NCBI GenBank assembly: GCA_041496705.1
Contig: JBGQFD010000007.1
Span: forward strand, 1 to 64,000
From: VBDM01 sp041496705
GTDB taxonomy: Bacteria > Pseudomonadota > Gammaproteobacteria > Burkholderiales > SG8-39
Length of the DNA: 64,000 nucleotides
Direction: 5' to 3'
The notes beneath the pieces were generated by a model. It did no database searches and had not been told where the DNA came from. It worked only from the letters and a program-made list of their open reading frames with translations. Of the stretch, positions 54,208 through 63,276 are shown in pieces; the first letter of the stretch is position 1, and every line of letters starts with the position of its first letter. Position numbers and translations under genes: made by a program.

Positions 54208-54290
54208 TGACGGGACGGCCCGTCAGGAAGTGCGGCCGCATCGGGGCCGTCATGCCTTCCGCGCCCGGCCGGACAATCAAGGGAATCACG

Positions 54291-55715
54291 ATGGCGAGAG
54301 TGCTGCTGGTTTTCCTGGGGCTTTGGCTTCCTCAGGTTCTGATGGCGCAGGTTCGGGAGCTGCCGGATTTCACCGAGCTTGCAGAAAAGCAGGGGCCCAC
54401 GGTGGTCAACATCAGCACCACGCAGGTCCGCGAGCGCCGCAGCGGCGGCCCCCAGGTGCCGAACCTCGAGGAAGACGATCCGCTCTACGATTTCTTTCGC
54501 CGCTTCGTGCCGCGCCAACCCGGCCCCGGGCAGGCTCCGCGGGAACTCGAAAGCCGGTCGCTGGGCTCCGGCTTCATCATCAGCCCGGAGGGCTACATCC
54601 TGACGAATGCCCACGTGGTCGACTCCGCCGATGAAGTCACCGTGCGGCTCACCGACAAGCGTGAATTCAAGGCGAGGGTCATAGGCGCCGATCGCCGCAC
54701 GGATCTCGCGCTGATCAAGATCGAGGCGAGCGGATTGCCGAGCGTGCGGATGGGAGACCCGAACCGGCTCAGGGTCGGCGAGTGGGTCGTGGCCATCGGT
54801 TCTCCATTCGGGTTCGACAGCACCGTCACCGCGGGCATCGTCAGCGCCAAGGGACGCAGCCTGCCGCAAGAGAACTTCGTGCCTTTCATCCAGACCGACG
54901 TCGCGATCAACCCGGGGAATTCCGGAGGGCCGCTGTTCAACATGCGCGGAGAAGTGGTCGGGATCAATTCGCAGATCTACAGCCGTACCGGAGGTTTCAT
55001 GGGGCTGTCTTTTGCGATTCCCATCGATGTCGCAATGGACGTGCAGAGCCAGCTGCGGCAGTCCGGACGCGTCAGCCGCGGCCGGATCGGGGTGGTGATC
55101 CAGGAAGTCTCCAAGGAGCTCGCCGATTCCTTCGGTCTGCCGCGGGCAGCGGGAGCGCTGGTCAACGCGGTCGAAAAGGGCGGTCCGGCCGAAAAGGCTG
55201 GGATCGAAACCGGAGATATCATTCTCAAGTTCGACGGCAAGCCGGTGTCGAGCTCGAGCGAATTGCCGCGCATCGTCGGCAGCACCAAGCCCGGGAGCAA
55301 GTCCGTGATGGAGGTGTGGCGCAAGGGGTCGGCGAAGGAAATGGTGGTGACGGTGGGGGAACTGCCCGAGGATCGCGTCGCGAGCCGGACCGAGCGGCGC
55401 AGCAAGCCTACCGAGCAGGCGGCCAACCGGCTCGGCTTTTCAGTCGGGGATGTTACCGGTGAGCAGAAGCGTGACCTGAAGATCGGTGGCGGGGTGGTCG
55501 TCGAGGAGGTCCGCAACAATCGCCGCGCCGATGTCCGTGCAGGGGACGTGATTACCGCCATAACGAGCAAGGGCCAGACCACGGACGTGAAGTCTGTCGA
55601 TCAGTTCAACAAGCTTCTCGGGCAGCTGGAACGTGCTGCCACGATCACCCTGCATGTGCGGCGAGGCGACAGCAACCTGTTCGTCACCGTCAGGGGCGAC
55701 AACGCGCCGGGCTAG
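54291..55715 (+). CDS. mucD: DegP/MucD-type periplasmic serine protease
   Basis: This 474-residue protease degrades misfolded envelope proteins. A signal peptide (MARVLLVFLGLWLPQVLMAQ) is followed by a trypsin-like domain with His108 (LTNAHVVDS), Asp138 (RTDLALIKI) and Ser211 (NPGNSGGPLFN), then two PDZ domains (about 265-360 and 385-470). ATG 54291 is chosen because the signal peptide starts there and AAGGGA lies upstream; a longer frame opens at 54207. It is the last gene of the rpoE operon. Confidence 0.95.
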   Translation: MARVLLVFLGLWLPQVLMAQVRELPDFTELAEKQGPTVVNISTTQVRERRSGGPQVPNLEEDDPLYDFFRRFVPRQPGPGQAPRELESRSLGSGFIISPEGYILTNAHVVDSADEVTVRLTDKREFKARVIGADRRTDLALIKIEASGLPSVRMGDPNRLRVGEWVVAIGSPFGFDSTVTAGIVSAKGRSLPQENFVPFIQTDVAINPGNSGGPLFNMRGEVVGINSQIYSRTGGFMGLSFAIPIDVAMDVQSQLRQSGRVSRGRIGVVIQEVSKELADSFGLPRAAGALVNAVEKGGPAEKAGIETGDIILKFDGKPVSSSSELPRIVGSTKPGSKSVMEVWRKGSAKEMVVTVGELPEDRVASRTERRSKPTEQAANRLGFSVGDVTGEQKRDLKIGGGVVVEEVRNNRRADVRAGDVITAITSKGQTTDVKSVDQFNKLLGQLERAATITLHVRRGDSNLFVTVRGDNAPG

Positions 55716-55734
55716 GGCAAAGCCTTGCAACTTG

Positions 55735-55762
55735 AAAAGGGTGCTCTCTGAGCACCCTTTTT
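55735..55762 (+). terminator. Rho-independent terminator of the rpoE-rseA-rseB-mucD operon
   Basis: A perfect 12-bp stem (55735-55746 with 55750-55761) closes a TCT loop and runs into TTTTT at 55758-55762. It lies 20 bp after the mucD stop and is the clearest terminator in the window. Confidence 0.95.
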
Positions 55763-55816
55763 CGTAGAAACCCCTCAGACCGTGCCCATTTGATCCCCAG
55801 CCATCCGCTGACCGCG

Positions 55817-57610
55817 ATGCAGCACATCCGCAATTTTTCGATCATTGCGCACATCGACCATGGCAAGTCGACGCTGGCAGACCGGTTCATTCAACGCTGC
55901 GGCGGCCTGTCGGAGCGCGAAATGTCCGAGCAGGTGCTCGACACGATGGATCTGGAGCGCGAGCGCGGCATTACGATCAAGGCGCAGACCGCGGCGCTGC
56001 AATACATCGCCCGCAACGGAGAGACCTACAATCTCAACCTCATCGACACTCCCGGGCACGTGGATTTCTCGTACGAAGTTTCGCGCTCGCTCGCCGCGTG
56101 CGAGGGAGCCCTGCTGGTGGTCGACGCCAGTCAGGGCGTCGAGGCGCAGACGGTGGCCAACTGCTACACCGCGATCGAGCAGGGTGTGACGGTGGTTCCC
56201 GTGCTCAACAAGATCGACCTTCCTTCGTCGAGCCCGGAGCGGGTCATCCAGGAGATCGAGGACGTCATCGGCATCGGGGCGCAGGACGCGCTGCGCGCCA
56301 GCGCGAAGACCGGCGAGGGCGTGGACGACATTCTGGAGGCGGTGATCGAACGCATTCCGGCGCCCAGGGGCCAGCCCGAGGGGCCGTTGAAGGCGCTCAT
56401 CATCGATTCCTGGTTCGACAACTACGTGGGCGTCGTCATGCTGGTCCGGCTGGTCGACGGGGAAATCCGCCCGAAGGACCGGCTGCTGCTCATGTCGACG
56501 CAGGCGCAGCATCTGTGCGAGCAGGTGGGCGTTTTCACGCCCAAGGGACAGAGCCGCACACAACTCTCGGCGGGCGAGGTGGGTTTTGTGATCGCAGGGA
56601 TCAAGGAACTCGAGCATGCGCGCGTCGGCGACACGATCACCTCGGCCGAGCGGCCGGCGGCGGGCCCCCTTCCGGGATTCAAGGAAATCAAGCCGCAGGT
56701 GTTCGCCGGCCTCTACCCGGTGGAAGCGAGCGAATACGAAGCGCTGCGCGACGCACTGGAAAAGCTCAAGCTGAACGACGCTTCCCTGCACTACGAACCC
56801 GAGACTTCGCAGGCGCTGGGCTTCGGGTTCCGCTGCGGGTTTCTGGGGTTGCTGCACATGGATATCGTGCAGGAGCGGCTGGAGCGTGAATACGACATGC
56901 ATCTGATTACGACGGCGCCGACGGTGGTCTACGAGGTGCTCCTGCGCGATGGCTCGATTTCGCGGATCGAGAATCCGGCCAAGATGCCCGACCCTTCGAA
57001 GGTCGAGGAAGTCCGCGAGCCGATCATAGCCGCGACGATTTTCGTTCCCCAGGAGTACGTCGGCGCGATAATCACGCTGTGCACCCAGAAACGCGGCGTG
57101 CAGCGGAACATGCTGTACCACGGGCGCCAGGTCGCGCTCTCTTACGACATGCCGCTCAACGAAGTGGTCATGGATTTTTTCGACAAACTCAAGTCGGCGA
57201 GCCGGGGTTATGCTTCACTGGACTACGAATTCAAGGAGTACCGCGCTGCCGACATGGTCAAGCTCGATATTCTCATCAATGGAGAGCGCGTCGACGCGCT
57301 CTCGCTGATGGTGCACAGGGAAAACGCACAATACCGGGGGCGGGATCTGGTCGCCAGGATGCGCGAGCTGATTCCACGGCAGATGTTCGACGTGGCGGTG
57401 CAGGCGGCAATCGGTTCGCACATCATCGCGCGCGAAACCGTCAAGGCGCTGCGCAAGAACGTTCTGGCGAAGTGCTATGGGGGCGATATCTCGCGAAAGC
57501 GCAAGCTCCTGGAAAAACAGAAAGCGGGGAAAAAACGCATGAAGCAGGTTGGCACGGTGGAGATACCCCAGGAGGCGTTTCTTGCCATACTCCAGGTTGA
57601 GAGCAAATGA
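55817..57610 (+). CDS. lepA: Elongation factor 4 (LepA)
   Basis: This 597-residue ribosomal GTPase starts MQHIRNFSIIAHIDHGKSTL with the P-loop AHIDHGKST. Switch and base-specificity motifs are RGITIKAQ, DTPGHVDFSYE, NKIDLPSS and SAKTGEG. The LepA-specific C-terminal part has RLRGSAL-free YRAADMVKLDILINGERVDA and CYGGDISRKRKLLEKQK. An upstream TTG at 55790 would add 9 unconserved residues. It overlaps lepB by 4 bp. Confidence 0.98.
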   Translation: MQHIRNFSIIAHIDHGKSTLADRFIQRCGGLSEREMSEQVLDTMDLERERGITIKAQTAALQYIARNGETYNLNLIDTPGHVDFSYEVSRSLAACEGALLVVDASQGVEAQTVANCYTAIEQGVTVVPVLNKIDLPSSSPERVIQEIEDVIGIGAQDALRASAKTGEGVDDILEAVIERIPAPRGQPEGPLKALIIDSWFDNYVGVVMLVRLVDGEIRPKDRLLLMSTQAQHLCEQVGVFTPKGQSRTQLSAGEVGFVIAGIKELEHARVGDTITSAERPAAGPLPGFKEIKPQVFAGLYPVEASEYEALRDALEKLKLNDASLHYEPETSQALGFGFRCGFLGLLHMDIVQERLEREYDMHLITTAPTVVYEVLLRDGSISRIENPAKMPDPSKVEEVREPIIAATIFVPQEYVGAIITLCTQKRGVQRNMLYHGRQVALSYDMPLNEVVMDFFDKLKSASRGYASLDYEFKEYRAADMVKLDILINGERVDALSLMVHRENAQYRGRDLVARMRELIPRQMFDVAVQAAIGSHIIARETVKALRKNVLAKCYGGDISRKRKLLEKQKAGKKRMKQVGTVEIPQEAFLAILQVESK

Positions 57611-58395
57611 ACTTCGCTCTCATCTTGTTCACGCTGCTCCTCATTACCGGAGCATTTGCGCTGGCCGATGTCGCCTTCTTTGCGAAGCGACGCGGGAAGG
57701 ATCAGAAGGAGCCTTGGTGGATCGAATACCCCAAGAGCTTCTTTCCGGTGATCCTGATCGTGTTCCTGCTGCGATCGTTTCTGGTCGAGCCCTTCAAGAT
57801 TCCTTCGGGGTCGATGATCCCGACGCTCGCGATCGGCGACTTCATCCTGGTCAACAAATTTTCCTACGGCATCCGGCTTCCCCTGCTCAACAGGAAAATC
57901 ATCGGCATCGGCGAGCCAAGGCGGGGCGATGTGATGGTCTTCCGGTATCCCGAGGATCCATCGCAAGACTACATCAAGCGCGTTGTCGGTCTTCCCGGGG
58001 ACAGAATCGTATACGCCGGCAAGCGGCTGACGCTTAACGGGATCGAGCAGCCGCGCAAGAGCATGCCCGACTACCTGCATCGGGAACGCATCCACTATTC
58101 GAAGCAGTACCAGGAAAGGCTCGGCGAAGTGGAGCATGCCATCCTCATCGAGGAAGATGCGCCGGCTGCGGTACCGTTCACACGGCCGTTCCCGTATCGG
58201 GAAAATTGCAACTACAATAGCGACGGCGTGACTTGCACGGTGCCTGCCGGGCACTATTTCATGATGGGTGACAATCGGGATAACTCGGCCGACAGCCGGG
58301 TCTGGGGGTTTGTGCCCGACCAGAACATCGTCGGCAAGGCGTTCTTCATCTGGTTCAATTTCAGCGAGCCGCGGCGCTTCGGGGGATTCCAATGA
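57607..58395 (+). CDS. lepB: Signal peptidase I
   Basis: This 262-residue membrane protease removes signal peptides on the periplasmic face. Two membrane segments are visible (about 4-24 and 44-62). The nucleophile is Ser69 in KIPSGSMIPTLAIGDFILVN and the general base Lys124 in DYIKRVVGLPGDRI. The end has GHYFMMGDNRDNSADSRVWG. It overlaps lepA by 4 bp. Confidence 0.97.
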   Translation: MNFALILFTLLLITGAFALADVAFFAKRRGKDQKEPWWIEYPKSFFPVILIVFLLRSFLVEPFKIPSGSMIPTLAIGDFILVNKFSYGIRLPLLNRKIIGIGEPRRGDVMVFRYPEDPSQDYIKRVVGLPGDRIVYAGKRLTLNGIEQPRKSMPDYLHRERIHYSKQYQERLGEVEHAILIEEDAPAAVPFTRPFPYRENCNYNSDGVTCTVPAGHYFMMGDNRDNSADSRVWGFVPDQNIVGKAFFIWFNFSEPRRFGGFQ

Positions 58396-58415
58396 CAGTG
58401 ATCGAGGGGACTGCG

Positions 58416-58766
58416 ATGAAAAAACAGTATGGCGTTACTCTGCTCGGGTTGGTGGTGACCTGCTTCATCCTCGTCTTCGTCGCGATCGGGGGGCTGAAGA
58501 TCGCCCCCGCCTACATCGAGTACTACAACGTGAAGAAAGCCATCGTCGGCGTCGCCCAGACCACCAGCCGGGGCACCGTTGGCGATGTGCGGCAGGCTTT
58601 CAACCGCCGCGCCGCCATCGACGACATAGACGTCATCGCGGGCAAGGACCTGGAAGTCACCAAGGAGGGAAACGACCTGGTGATTTCTTTTTCCTATACC
58701 AAGCGCATCCCCTTGTTCTCGAATATAAGCGTGGTGATCGATTTTGCCGCCAGCAGCAACAGTTGA
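58416..58766 (+). CDS. DUF4845 membrane protein
   Basis: This 116-residue protein begins MKKQYGVTLLGLVVTCFILV, a membrane segment that looks like a type IV prepilin start but lacks the Glu at mature position 5. The rest (APAYIEYYNVKKAIVGVAQ, RRAAIDDIDVIAGKDLEV) fits DUF4845, a family regularly found between lepB and rnc in betaproteobacteria. Function is unknown. ATG 58416 has GAGGGG upstream; an earlier ATG at 58392 overlaps lepB. Confidence 0.85.
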   Translation: MKKQYGVTLLGLVVTCFILVFVAIGGLKIAPAYIEYYNVKKAIVGVAQTTSRGTVGDVRQAFNRRAAIDDIDVIAGKDLEVTKEGNDLVISFSYTKRIPLFSNISVVIDFAASSNS

Positions 58767-59478
58767 CCGCGTTCCCGATCCCGTCGCGGACCCGCCCATT
58801 CAAGGTTCCGTGCTCCGGGAGCAGTTGCTGCAAGGCCTCGGATACGTTTTCCGGCGGCCGGACCTTCTCGAACAGGCGCTCACGCATCGCAGTTTCGGCG
58901 CACCCCACAACGAGCGGCTCGAATTCCTCGGAGACGCCGTTCTCAATTGCGTGATCGCTGCCGAGTTGTTCGAGCGTTTCGGCACCCTTCCGGAAGGCGA
59001 CTTGTCCAGGCTGCGGGCGCATCTGGTGCGGCAGGAAGCCTTGCACCAGCTGGCGCAGTCGCTGGAGCTGGGGTCTCACCTGCGGCTCGGCGAAGGCGAG
59101 CTGAGAAGCGGCGGCTTTGAACGGCCTTCGATCCTCGCGGATGCATTCGAGGCGGTAGTGGGCGCCATTTTTCTCGACGGCGGATTTCCCGCGGCCCGCG
59201 AAGCGATCGTTCGCCGGTGTCAGCCCTTGCTCGCGGGTCTGGACCCCGGGGCGCTCGGCAAGGATCCGAAAACCCTGCTGCAGGAGTTTCTGCAGGGAAA
59301 GCGACTCGCGCTGCCGCAGTACACAGTCGTCGCGACGACCGGCGCGGCGCACAGCCAGAATTTCGAGGTCGAATGCTGGATTCCGGATCTCTCGGTGCGC
59401 ACCACGGGGCGCGGCGCGAGCCGGCGCAGCGCCGAGCAGGAGGCGGCGCTGCGCGCCTTGGAGAGAATCAATCGCTAG
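58744..59478 (+). CDS. rnc: Ribonuclease III
   Basis: This enzyme cuts double-stranded RNA in rRNA processing. The catalytic domain has QALTHRSFGAPHNERLEFLG, then DAVLNCVIAAEL and ADAFEAVVGAIFLDGG. The C-terminal dsRNA-binding domain starts DPKTLLQEFLQGKRLALPQY. The frame opens at TTG 58744 (244 residues), overlapping the DUF4845 gene by 23 bp. A GTG at 58810 gives MLREQLLQGLGYVF, nearer to the usual N-terminus, and may be the true start. Confidence 0.95.
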   Translation: MPPAATVDRVPDPVADPPIQGSVLREQLLQGLGYVFRRPDLLEQALTHRSFGAPHNERLEFLGDAVLNCVIAAELFERFGTLPEGDLSRLRAHLVRQEALHQLAQSLELGSHLRLGEGELRSGGFERPSILADAFEAVVGAIFLDGGFPAAREAIVRRCQPLLAGLDPGALGKDPKTLLQEFLQGKRLALPQYTVVATTGAAHSQNFEVECWIPDLSVRTTGRGASRRSAEQEAALRALERINR

Positions 59479-59491
59479 CGCGGGCCCGGCG

Positions 59492-60379
59492 ATGACCCAG
59501 GAACCGTACCGCTGCGGGTTGATCGCGCTGGTCGGGCGGCCCAACGTCGGCAAGTCCACCCTGCTCAACGCCCTGATCGGGCAGAAACTCGCCATCACCT
59601 CGAGCAAGCCGCAGACCACGCGGCATCGCCTTCGCGGCATTCACACCGATGCGAGCGAGCAGATCGTGTTCATCGACACGCCCGGTTTCCAGACGCTCCA
59701 CGGCAACGCCCTGAACCGCGCGATGAACCGGGCGGTCGTCGGGGCGCTCGCCGAGGCGCACGCAGCGCTGCTGGTGGTGGAAGCGGGCAGGTTCGGGGCG
59801 GAGGACCTGGCGCTCGTGAAACTCGTGCCGGCCGGCCTGCCGCTGCTCGTGGTGGTCAACAAGATCGATACCGTCGAGCCGCCCGAGCTCCTGCCGTTTC
59901 TTAAAACCGTCGCGGAAGGCTCCGGGATCACCGAGATTCTCCCGGTGAGCGCCCGCCGGGGGAAGGGGCTGGCCGCCGTCACGGGCGCGGTCCGGCCGTA
60001 CCTGCCGCAGCAGGCCGCGATCTATCCCGAGGACGATATCACCGACCGCAACGAGCGCTTCCTCGCGGCTGAAATCATCCGCGAGAAGCTGTTTCGCAGT
60101 CTCGGGGACGAACTGCCCTACACCGCGCACGTGGAAATCGAGAACTTCGAGGAGCGGGGCAGCTTGCGGCGCATCCACGCCGCGATCGTTCTGGAAAGGG
60201 AGGGACACAAAGCCATCGTGATCGGGACGCGCGGCGAGAAGCTGAAGAGCATGGCGACCGCCGCGCGCCTGGACATGGAGAAGCTGTTCGGCGGAAAGGT
60301 CTACCTGGAGGTCTGGGTCAAGGTGCGCCCGGGCTGGACCGAGAGCGAATCGGGCGTGAAGCGGATCGGCTATGGCTGA
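59492..60379 (+). CDS. era: GTPase Era
   Basis: This 295-residue GTPase assists 16S rRNA maturation and 30S assembly. The GTPase domain has LVGRPNVGKSTLLNALIGQ, SSKPQTTRHRLRGI, DTPGF and NKIDTVEPP. The C-terminal KH domain has HAAIVLEREGHKAIVIGTRG and VKVRPGWTESESGVKRIGYG. It overlaps recO by 8 bp. Confidence 0.97.
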   Translation: MTQEPYRCGLIALVGRPNVGKSTLLNALIGQKLAITSSKPQTTRHRLRGIHTDASEQIVFIDTPGFQTLHGNALNRAMNRAVVGALAEAHAALLVVEAGRFGAEDLALVKLVPAGLPLLVVVNKIDTVEPPELLPFLKTVAEGSGITEILPVSARRGKGLAAVTGAVRPYLPQQAAIYPEDDITDRNERFLAAEIIREKLFRSLGDELPYTAHVEIENFEERGSLRRIHAAIVLEREGHKAIVIGTRGEKLKSMATAARLDMEKLFGGKVYLEVWVKVRPGWTESESGVKRIGYG

Positions 60380-61115
60380 TCGCGGCGGCCGCCAGGAGAG
60401 CCGGGAGTCGTTCATCCTCCACAGTCGCGCGTATCGCGAAACCAGCCTGCTCCTGGAGGTGGTGAGCCGCGGCTGCGGGCGGATATCGATGGTGGCGCGG
60501 GGCGCGCGCAGCCCGCGCTCGCCGCTGCGCGGGGTGCTGCTCGCCTTCCAGCCGCTCGCACTCTCATGGTTCGGCAAGGGCGAAGTGCGCACGCTCGCGC
60601 GCGCCGAATGGACCGGCGGCCAGCCGCTGCTGCGCGGCGAGGCACTGCTGTGCGGCTTCTACCTGAACGAATTGCTGCTGCGGCTCCTGCCTCGGGAAGA
60701 CCCGCACGACGCGTTGTTTGCCTGCTACGGCGGCGCGCTCGCGCGCCTCGCATCGCAAGGCGGATCGGCGGCGACGCTGCGCTCGTTCGAAAAGGCACTG
60801 CTGCGGGAACTCGGCTACGCCATGAGCTTCGAGCGCGACAGCGCGAGCGGCAGCGCCATCGATCCGGCGAAGAACTACGTCTACGACCCGAACAGCGGGC
60901 CGATCGAGGCCGATGGGTCGACTGCGGGGTCGGCGGCCGGACCCCAGTTCTCCGGGCGCACCTTGCTCGACATGGCGAGAGACGACTACGCCGACCCGCG
61001 CACGCAGCAGCAGGCCAAGGCGCTGATGCGCGCGCTCATCAACCACCGCCTCGAATACCGCCCGCTCTTCAGCCGCCAGGTGTTCCGCGACCTGCTCGCT
61101 TTGGCGCCCGCATGA
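60372..61115 (+). CDS. recO: DNA repair protein RecO
   Basis: This 247-residue protein helps load RecA onto SSB-coated DNA. The OB-fold start is SFILHSRAYRETSLLLEVVS, then ARGARSPRSPLRGVLLAFQP. The helical part has LCGFYLNELLLRLLPREDPH and LRSFEKALLRELGYAMSFE. The zinc-site cysteines of some RecO proteins are absent, as in many proteobacteria. It overlaps pdxJ by 4 bp. Confidence 0.93.
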   Translation: MADRGGRQESRESFILHSRAYRETSLLLEVVSRGCGRISMVARGARSPRSPLRGVLLAFQPLALSWFGKGEVRTLARAEWTGGQPLLRGEALLCGFYLNELLLRLLPREDPHDALFACYGGALARLASQGGSAATLRSFEKALLRELGYAMSFERDSASGSAIDPAKNYVYDPNSGPIEADGSTAGSAAGPQFSGRTLLDMARDDYADPRTQQQAKALMRALINHRLEYRPLFSRQVFRDLLALAPA

Positions 61116-61855
61116 CCCGGCTGAGCGTCAATCTGAACAAGATCGCGTTGTTGCGCAATACGCGCGCGAACGGCATCCCGGACGTGCTTCGCGCGGCGCG
61201 GATTGCGCTGGACGCCGGGGCGCAGGGCATCACCGTGCATCCGCGGCCCGACGGCAGGCACGTCCGCGCCGGGGACGTGCGCGAGCTTGCCGGCCTGCTC
61301 GCAACGCGGCCGGGCGCGGAGTTCAACATCGAGGGCAACCCCTATCACGGCCTGATGGCCTTCGTGCGCGAAGTGCGGCCGCAGCAGTGCACCCTGGTTC
61401 CGGACGAGAGCGGCGCGTTCACCTCCGACCACGGCTGGAACCTCGCGGCCGACGGGCCGGGGCTCGAACCGATGGTCGCCGAACTCAAGTCGCTGGGCGT
61501 GCGCGTGAGCCTGTTCATGGATCCGCTGCCGCAGGCGATGGTGCTCGCAAAACAACTGGGCGCCGACCGCGTCGAGTTGTATACGGAGCCGTACGCGCGC
61601 GCTTTCGGCGGACTCGACCAGGCAGCAGTGCTTAGGCGTTACGCGGACGCGGCGCGCGCCGCGCAAAGCGCCGGCCTGGGGGTCAACGCCGGTCACGATC
61701 TGAATCGCGACAACCTCGGCACCTTCCTCTCAAGCGTTCCAGGGGTGCTCGAAGTGTCGATCGGCCACGCGCTGGTCGCCGATGCCATCGAATTCGGTCT
61801 GGGCGAGACGGTGCGCCGCTACCTGGAAGCGATCGGGGCAGGGGCCTCGAAATGA
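61112..61855 (+). CDS. pdxJ: Pyridoxine 5'-phosphate synthase
   Basis: This 247-residue TIM-barrel enzyme closes the ring of vitamin B6. Features are LSVNLNKIALLRNTRANGIP, AGAQGITVHPRPDGRHVRAG, EFNIEGNP, CTLVPDESGAFTSDHGW, VELYTEPYARAF, GVNAGHDLNRDNL and VSIGHALVADAIEFGL. It overlaps recO and acpS by 4 bp each. Confidence 0.97.
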   Translation: MTRLSVNLNKIALLRNTRANGIPDVLRAARIALDAGAQGITVHPRPDGRHVRAGDVRELAGLLATRPGAEFNIEGNPYHGLMAFVREVRPQQCTLVPDESGAFTSDHGWNLAADGPGLEPMVAELKSLGVRVSLFMDPLPQAMVLAKQLGADRVELYTEPYARAFGGLDQAAVLRRYADAARAAQSAGLGVNAGHDLNRDNLGTFLSSVPGVLEVSIGHALVADAIEFGLGETVRRYLEAIGAGASK

Positions 61856-62247
61856 TCCTCGGCATCGGCACCGATCTGTGCGAGATCGGCCGGATCGACA
61901 AGGCCCTGGCGCGCTTCGGCGAGCGTTTCGCAGAGAGAATCCTGGTCGCGTCCGAGCTGCAGCGCTTTCGCCGCCATCGCAAGGGCGCCGCCTACCTGGC
62001 GAAGCGCTTCGCCGCGAAAGAGGCTTTCTCCAAGGCTCTCGGCACTGGAATCCATTTCCCGGTCAACTGGCACAACGTTTGGGTGGAGAACGCGCGCTCG
62101 GGCAAGCCGTCGCTCAAGTTCTCCAGGCCGCTCGCCGCGCTGCTCAAGCGCCGCGGCGTCGCCGGCGTGCACCTTTCCCTCACCGACGAAGCCGGCATGG
62201 CCTGCGCTTTCGTCCTCCTCGAGGGCAGGGGGGTGAAGCGCAAATGA
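61852..62247 (+). CDS. acpS: Holo-ACP synthase
   Basis: This 131-residue enzyme transfers the phosphopantetheine arm to Ser37 of AcpP. It has the metal Asp in ILGIGTDLCEIGRIDKALAR and the Glu/Lys in YLAKRFAAKEAFSKALGTGI, and ends SLTDEAGMACAFVLLEG. It overlaps pdxJ and nagZ by 4 bp. Confidence 0.96.
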   Translation: MILGIGTDLCEIGRIDKALARFGERFAERILVASELQRFRRHRKGAAYLAKRFAAKEAFSKALGTGIHFPVNWHNVWVENARSGKPSLKFSRPLAALLKRRGVAGVHLSLTDEAGMACAFVLLEGRGVKRK

Positions 62248-63254
62248 GCCTCGGGCCGGTGATGCTCGACGTCGCCGGGCTCGCGCTCAGCGCCGGGGAC
62301 AGGGAGCTGCTGTCCCACCCTTCGGTGGGCGGCGTTATCCTCTTCGCGCGCAACTTCGAGTCTCCCGCGCAGCTCGTCGCGCTCACCGGTGAGATCCGCG
62401 CCTTGCGCACTCCGCAGCTGCTCATCGCCGTCGATCACGAAGGCGGCAGGGTGCAGCGCTTCCAGCAGGGTTTCACGCGGATTCCGCCGATGCGCGTGCT
62501 CGGCGAGACGCGCGAGCGCGACCCCCGCCGCGCGCAGGCGCTCGCCGAAGCGATGGGCTACGTGATCGCGGCGGAGCTGCTCGCCCACGGTGTCGATTTC
62601 AGCTTTGCGCCGGTGCTCGATGTGGATTTCGGCTCGAGCAGCGTGATCGGCGACCGCGCCTTCTCCGACGAGCCCGAAGGCATCGCCGAGCTTGCCGGCG
62701 GATTCATCGCCGGCCTGGCGGCCGGGGGAGCCGCAGCCGTCGCCAAGCATTTTCCCGGCCACGGCTACGTCAGGGCGGACTCGCACCTCGAAGTCCCGGT
62801 GGACGATCGCGAGCTTGGCGAGATCGAGACGGCGGACCTCGTACCTTACCGCGAGCTGATCCGGCGGGGCCTGGGTGGCATCATGCCGGCCCACGTGATC
62901 TACCCCAGGGTGGACAGCCGGCCGGCGGGTTTCTCCCCGGTGTGGCTGAAAGACGTGCTCCGCGGGCGGCTGGGCTTCGGCGGCATGATCTTCAGCGACG
63001 ACCTGTCGATGGAGGGTGCGAGCGTCGCCGGCGGCGTGGTCGAGCGCGGCGAAGCTGCGCTCGGTGCGGGCTGCGACATGGTCCTGGTGTGCAACGCGCC
63101 GCAGGCCGCGGCCGAATTGCTCGAGGGCCTTAAGGCAGGGCCGCTCGATCACGTGCGTGCCGGGCGCATGCGCGGGCGCAGGGCAACCAAGCCGCTCGCG
63201 TCGGATGGACGCTACGCCGCCGCCGTCGCCGCGGTCCGGGAAGCCGCGGCCTGA
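62244..63254 (+). CDS. nagZ: Beta-N-acetylhexosaminidase NagZ
   Basis: This 336-residue family 3 glycosidase removes GlcNAc from muropeptides in the cytoplasm during cell-wall recycling. Features are GGVILFARNFESPAQL, AVDHEGGRVQRF, the general-acid His loop in AKHFPGHGYVRADSH and the nucleophile Asp in MIFSDDLSMEGA. It overlaps acpS by 4 bp. Confidence 0.96.
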   Translation: MSLGPVMLDVAGLALSAGDRELLSHPSVGGVILFARNFESPAQLVALTGEIRALRTPQLLIAVDHEGGRVQRFQQGFTRIPPMRVLGETRERDPRRAQALAEAMGYVIAAELLAHGVDFSFAPVLDVDFGSSSVIGDRAFSDEPEGIAELAGGFIAGLAAGGAAAVAKHFPGHGYVRADSHLEVPVDDRELGEIETADLVPYRELIRRGLGGIMPAHVIYPRVDSRPAGFSPVWLKDVLRGRLGFGGMIFSDDLSMEGASVAGGVVERGEAALGAGCDMVLVCNAPQAAAELLEGLKAGPLDHVRAGRMRGRRATKPLASDGRYAAAVAAVREAAA

Positions 63255-63276
63255 GGGACGGGATTACACTTTGGGG

